Below, in pieces: positions 7,049 through 10,088 of a stretch of 10,088 bases of DNA. Origin of the DNA: Muricomes sp. (lineage in GTDB: Bacteria; Bacillota; Clostridia; Lachnospirales; Lachnospiraceae); the NCBI GenBank assembly GCA_020024675.1, contig JAHHTM010000027.1:1-10088 (forward strand), given 5' to 3'. A model generated the notes under the pieces. It searched no databases. It had not been told where the DNA came from and worked only from the letters and a program-made list of their open reading frames with translations. Each line of letters begins with the position of its first letter. Within the stretch, counting starts at the first letter, position 1. The translations under genes were made by a program, and so were the position numbers.

Positions 7049-7099
7049 ATCAAGAACCCTCCCGGATAAAATTAATTTTATTAGAATGGTTCTCAATAT
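7047..7099 (-). promoter_or_regulatory. sigG leader hairpin that masks the ribosome site and start codon
   Basis: On the minus-strand RNA, AUAUUGAGAACC (7099-7088) can pair with GGUUCUUGAUAU (7058-7047): 12 continuous pairs, two of them G-U. Inside, after an A-G mismatch, UUCU (7086-7083) pairs with GGGA (7063-7060), and a 6-bp AU stem with a UUAA loop (7081-7066) closes the top. All of the GGGAGGG ribosome site except one mismatched base is paired, and the AU of the AUG is at the base of the stem. The pairing is read directly; a regulatory role is inferred. CATTCTA (7088-7082) resembles a sigma-G -10 box, and a transcript starting after it would lack the 5' arm, but the nearest GAATA (7114-7110) is 21 bases away rather than the usual 17-18. 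Confidence 0.55.
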
Positions 7100-7106
7100 T
7101 TCAGTC

Positions 7107-7122
7107 AGATATTCGAATATCT
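7107..7122. repeat. 16-bp perfect palindrome upstream of sigG
   Basis: AGATATTCGAATATCT is perfectly self-complementary and lies between the nuclease stop (7161) and the sigG leader hairpin. It lacks a T-run after it in the sigG direction and is AT-rich, so it is a poor terminator. It could be an operator, or a chance palindrome in AT-rich DNA. One half contains the GAATA noted as a possible sigma-G -35 element. Confidence 0.4.
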
Positions 7123-7160
7123 AAAAAATTTTAAAACTTTTACTCCTTGACAGAATGTAT

Positions 7161-8774
7161 TTATTCATCCCATACATCCCATTTGTCTGCAAGATTATTG
7201 ATCTGACTTTCAAATTTTGCCTTATCTTTATTTGCAAGTCCTTCATTTCTTCCAATAACACCCATAAGACGTCTTCCTGCTGCAAGAAGTCGCTCAAATG
7301 CAGTATCTTCCTTCTTCTGGAATGGTTTTTTACCTTTAACCGGAATTTTTACTCCTTCTTTCAGAATCTCACAATTCACAAGATCAAATTCCGCATTTGG
7401 GAAAGGAGCCCACGCAGGGTAACCAAATTTTTCTTTTACAGTCTTTGCAAATTCTTCTGTTACTGTATCCTCACCATGTACAACAAACACTTGAGATACC
7501 GGAAGCTGAAATCCTCCCAGCCATTTAAGCAATCCGTTCATATCTGCATGGCCACTTACTCCATGAAGACTTTCTATCCTCGCTTTAACTTCAATTGGTT
7601 CGCCAAAAAGTCTGACATTTTTCTCACCCTCTATAAGTCTTCTTCCAAGTGTTCCCTTCGCCTGATATCCTACGAATAAAATTGTGCATTCTGGACGCCA
7701 CAGATTATGCTTTAAATGGTGTCTGATACGACCTGCATCACACATACCAGAAGCAGAGATAATTACTTTTGGTTTTTCAATAAAATTAATCAATTTTGAA
7801 TCATCGCTTGTCGTAGAAATCTTAAGTCCATCAAATAAAAGTGGATTGATTCCCGCATTTACGAGTTTCATAGCTTCTTCATCAAAACATTCCCTCACAT
7901 TTTTAGAAAACACTTTTGTAGCCTCGATTGCCAGTGGACTATCAAGATAAACTTCAAAATCCTGATATTCCGGAATAAGTTTCTTTTCCTTAATCTCACG
8001 AATAAAATAAAGAAGCTCCTGTGTCCTTCCTACTGCAAACGAAGGTATGACAACATTTCCTTTTCTGTCAAATGTTTCTTTAAGCACTTTTGAAAAATCG
8101 GCCAGATAATCTGGTTTCTCTGAAGAATGTAATCTGTTTCCATAAGTAGATTCCATTACAACATAATCTGCCGTGGTTGTGTAAGTTGGATCTTTTATGA
8201 TCGGTTGATCGATATTTCCTATATCTCCTGAAAATACGATTTTTTTAGTCACATCCCCTTCTGTAACCCACACTTCAATACTTGCAGATCCTAAAAGATG
8301 ACCTACATCTGTAAATCTAACTTCAAGTCCTTCACAGACTTTAATCCGTTCATTATACTGACACGGTATAATGTGCTCAATTGCATCCAACGCATCCTGC
8401 ATCACATACAATGGTTCAAATTCCGGCTGTCCTGCTCGTCTTCCTTTACGATTTCTCCACTCTGCCTCAAACTCCTGAATATGTGCACTGTCTCGCAACA
8501 TAATATTACAGAGATCCGCTGTAGCATATGTAGTAAATATACTTCCTTTGAATCCTTTTTTTGTAAGAAGTGGAAGTAGACCTGAGTGATCAATATGTGC
8601 ATGTGTCAAAAGTACATAATCCACATCCGATTCCGCGATGGGAAGCCCCGGATTTTCATACAAATCCGGTCCCTGCTCCATACCACAATCGACCAAAATA
8701 TTTTTTCCATCTGTCTGCAGAAGATGACAACTACCTGTCACTTCATGGGCCGCTCCAATAAATGTCAGTTTCAT
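7161..8774 (-). CDS. Beta-CASP metallo-beta-lactamase-fold protein, probable RNA nuclease
   Basis: A protein of 537 residues of the CPSF73/TTHA0252-like beta-CASP group, which cleave RNA with two zinc ions. Metal ligands are all visible: HAHIDH (58-63), His159 in GHLLGSA, Asp184 in FSGDIG. The beta-CASP insert carries ESTYGNR (208-214), SFAVGRTQELL (245-255) and SASGMCDAGRIRHHL (340-354). The ending motifs are SGHAD (His409) and VVHGE (His433). From about 465 to the end there is a basic then mixed-charge tail of about 70 residues beyond the usual RNA-specificity domain. The ATG at 8774 follows GGTGA; an in-frame TTG 12 bases upstream lacks a well-placed site. It sits between sigE and sigG with its own promoter, so growth-phase expression is expected. 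Nuclease activity is inferred from motifs; the target is unknown. Confidence 0.93.
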   Translation of the reverse strand: MKLTFIGAAHEVTGSCHLLQTDGKNILVDCGMEQGPDLYENPGLPIAESDVDYVLLTHAHIDHSGLLPLLTKKGFKGSIFTTYATADLCNIMLRDSAHIQEFEAEWRNRKGRRAGQPEFEPLYVMQDALDAIEHIIPCQYNERIKVCEGLEVRFTDVGHLLGSASIEVWVTEGDVTKKIVFSGDIGNIDQPIIKDPTYTTTADYVVMESTYGNRLHSSEKPDYLADFSKVLKETFDRKGNVVIPSFAVGRTQELLYFIREIKEKKLIPEYQDFEVYLDSPLAIEATKVFSKNVRECFDEEAMKLVNAGINPLLFDGLKISTTSDDSKLINFIEKPKVIISASGMCDAGRIRHHLKHNLWRPECTILFVGYQAKGTLGRRLIEGEKNVRLFGEPIEVKARIESLHGVSGHADMNGLLKWLGGFQLPVSQVFVVHGEDTVTEEFAKTVKEKFGYPAWAPFPNAEFDLVNCEILKEGVKIPVKGKKPFQKKEDTAFERLLAAGRRLMGVIGRNEGLANKDKAKFESQINNLADKWDVWDE

Positions 8775-8798
8775 AAGCTTCACCAACCCTTTTTTCTT

Positions 8799-8807
8799 AT
8801 TATAACA
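8799..8807 (-). promoter_or_regulatory. Extended -10 promoter of the beta-CASP gene
   Basis: On the minus strand TGTTATAAT gives a perfect -10 box (TATAAT, 8799-8804) with the extended TG element. No good -35 box lies 16-18 bases upstream. The start would be near 8792, about 18 bases before the ATG at 8774. The promoter follows the sigE stop (8835) and points to expression separate from sigE. Confidence 0.6.
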
Positions 8808-8834
8808 TCTATTTTGGATAATTACATGGACAAT

Positions 8835-9575
8835 TTACCAAAAACGTACAATTTCTTTCTTTAATCTCTGCATGATTTTCTTTTCTAGCCTTGAAATATA
8901 GGACTGAGAGATTCCCAGCATATCCGCCACTTCTTTTTGTGTTTTTTCTTCTCCATCCTGGCTTCCAATACCATACCTCATTTTAACAATCATCCGTTCT
9001 CTTCCGGACAATTTATTAATTGCTTTAAATAAAAGTTTATTCTCTACTTCTGTTTCCAGATCTTTATAAATGGTATCTTCTTCTGTACCCAAAATGTCGG
9101 ACAAAAGAAGTTCATTTCCGTCCCAATCTACATTTAATGGTTCATCAATGGAAACCTCTAATTTTGTTTTATTTGTTCTTCTTAAATACATTAATATTTC
9201 GTTTTCTATACATCTGGAAGCATAGGTCGCCAATTTAATTTTTTTATCTGGATTAAATGTATTAATTGCTTTGATAAGCCCAATTGTTCCTATAGAAATA
9301 AGGTCTTCCACTCCAACCCCTGTATTATCAAATTTTTTTGCTATGTATACGACCAAACGTAGATTATGTTCTATCAAAGCCTTTTTTGCTTCTTGATCAC
9401 TCTGCGTTCCCAGTTTGCTGATCATCTTCAATTCTTCATCTTGTTCTAATGGTGGTGGCAATATCTCGGATCCACCAATATAGTGAACTTCTTTTTTATT
9501 TGTTAAAAAAAACGCTCTTACCTCTGGTATAACATTACATTTTAAATGTTTTGTTGTTGTTGATTTTATTACCAT
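8835..9575 (-). CDS. sigE: RNA polymerase sporulation sigma factor SigE (pro-sigma-E)
   Basis: The early mother-cell sigma factor, 246 residues, made as an inactive precursor and cut by SpoIIGA. The mature part is very typical: YIGGSEILPPPL (32-43), NLRLVVYIAKKFDNTG (71-86), VEDLISIGTIGLIKAINTF (89-107), KLATYASRCIENEILMYLRR (114-133), SIDEPLNVDWDGNELLLSD (142-160), and a region 4 helix-turn-helix KTQKEVADMLGISQSYISRL (211-230). By alignment with B. subtilis, processing falls around 30-32, just before YIGGSE. The pro-sequence is unusual: Thr-rich and polar at first, with Pro17, and only a short hydrophobic patch (about 19-24). The ATG at 9573-9575 follows AGGAGG (9584-9589), which lies in the end of spoIIGA; the genes are 1 base apart and clearly coupled. 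Confidence 0.97.
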   Translation of the reverse strand: MVIKSTTTKHLKCNVIPEVRAFFLTNKKEVHYIGGSEILPPPLEQDEELKMISKLGTQSDQEAKKALIEHNLRLVVYIAKKFDNTGVGVEDLISIGTIGLIKAINTFNPDKKIKLATYASRCIENEILMYLRRTNKTKLEVSIDEPLNVDWDGNELLLSDILGTEEDTIYKDLETEVENKLLFKAINKLSGRERMIVKMRYGIGSQDGEEKTQKEVADMLGISQSYISRLEKKIMQRLKKEIVRFW

Positions 9576-9576
9576 C

Positions 9577-10088
9577 CTACAAACCTCCTATTATATCTGG
9601 ATTTAAGATCATCTGATATTCCTTTGATTCAGATATCTGGCCTTCGCATACCCCTAGTATAGGGTGTTTTATCCATGTATCTTCATTCCCTGTCATGCAC
9701 ATTTTCTCTACTCTGAAAACAGGCATGATTCCTTTGTTTTCTATTGTGCAAAAAGGAATGTATCTTATCCCCTCTGTCTGATCTTTGTCTTCCCATATTT
9801 GTTTTGCCAGTTCTTTTCCGATGATGTTTACAGGTTCACCGGAAACTGGATCTGTCAGTGTATTTCCTGTATCAATAAGTGCTGTGATCTTTCTTTTTAC
9901 TTTTCCTTCACACAGGATAATTGTACATATTGTATTTTGTGTACGTTTCTCCCTTAGAAAAATCATCCATATATTTCTGATGAAAAATGCACACAAAAGA
10001 GCAATCATAAAATAAATTATCTCTGTGTGCAGATAAGGGCTGAAAATTTCTAAAATACCACCATATAAAATCGAAGTCACATATAAAA
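9577..10088 (-). CDS. spoIIGA: SpoIIGA, pro-sigma-E processing protease, 3' part (runs off right edge)
   Basis: The C-terminal part of the sporulation membrane protease that activates SigE at the asymmetric septum. About 170 residues are in the window; the frame stays open to the right edge, so the true start and most of the N-terminal membrane domain are outside. The visible part begins with the end of the membrane region (hydrophobic TEIIYFMIALLCAFFI and then IWMIFL), followed by a cytosolic aspartic-protease domain with the catalytic motif LIDTGNTLTDP, whose Asp is encoded at 9871-9873. SpoIIGA works as a dimer, each half giving one Asp, like retroviral proteases. The GTG at 10080 is internal, not the start. 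Its last codons hold the sigE ribosome site. Position directly before sigE confirms the call. Confidence 0.95.
   Translation of the reverse strand, partial: LYVTSILYGGILEIFSPYLHTEIIYFMIALLCAFFIRNIWMIFLREKRTQNTICTIILCEGKVKRKITALIDTGNTLTDPVSGEPVNIIGKELAKQIWEDKDQTEGIRYIPFCTIENKGIMPVFRVEKMCMTGNEDTWIKHPILGVCEGQISESKEYQMILNPDIIGGL

Noticed and set aside
7049..7096. TTG at 7096 as the start of sigG
   Set aside because: The added 16 residues are not part of the SigG N-terminus; MAQNKVELCGVD at 7048 is the family start and has the GGGAGGG site.
7128..7166. Sigma-F-like promoter (GAATA, 15 bases, GGAGTAAAA) at the end of the beta-CASP gene
   Set aside because: The -35 and -10 elements both deviate from the sigma-F consensus at key positions; not strong enough to list as a feature.
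7155..7679. 174-codon plus-strand frame opposite the beta-CASP gene
   Set aside because: Antisense of a conserved gene, Phe/Ser/Lys-rich, without ribosome site or family likeness.
8775..8786. TTG at 8786 as the start of the beta-CASP gene
   Set aside because: Adds four residues (M-V-K-L) that the family does not have, and the putative ribosome site would be too close; ATG 8774 with GGTGA is better.

Overview
This window looks like core chromosome of a low-GC, endospore-forming Firmicute, most likely a Lachnospiraceae-type clostridium. The support is AT-rich DNA, AGGAGG-type ribosome binding sites, and the sporulation genes spoIIGA, sigE and sigG next to housekeeping genes (pth, mfd). The family placement is inferred from protein likeness and was not checked by a search. 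All genes but one lie on the minus strand. There are no tRNA or rRNA genes, insertion sequences, CRISPR arrays or phage genes, and no gap without a gene is longer than about 120 bases.

Minus-strand order, from the right edge to the left: the 3' part of spoIIGA (membrane aspartic protease that activates pro-sigma-E); sigE (mother-cell sigma factor), translationally coupled to it; a beta-CASP metallo-beta-lactamase-fold protein, probably an RNA nuclease, with its own extended -10 promoter; sigG (late forespore sigma factor); a two-gene unit of a HAD phosphatase and a very acidic 87-residue protein, with a good sigma-A promoter and a strong intrinsic terminator; then pth (peptidyl-tRNA hydrolase) and mfd (transcription-repair coupling factor), 5 nt apart; and at the left edge the 5' part of a SurA/PrsA-like foldase lipoprotein with its own promoter inside the end of mfd. 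The one plus-strand gene, between pth and the acidic-protein gene, encodes a membrane-anchored protein with a degenerate FMN-binding domain.

How they fit together: SpoIIGA and SigE start the mother-cell programme and SigG takes over in the forespore. In B. subtilis sigG follows sigE directly; here the nuclease gene separates them. No terminator is visible between sigE and sigG, so readthrough into sigG is expected. The sigG leader can fold into a long hairpin that pairs with its whole Shine-Dalgarno sequence and the AU of the start codon, a plausible block on premature SigG synthesis. This is the most interesting observation here. Pth and Mfd handle stalled translation and stalled transcription respectively, and form a conserved pair in Firmicutes.

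I see no previously undescribed multi-gene system. The points worth a second look are regulatory (sigG leader hairpin, symmetric pth promoter region, terminator inside an opposing gene) or single-protein oddities (unusual SigE pro-sequence, FMN-binding domain without its flavinylation threonine, C-terminal extension on the nuclease).
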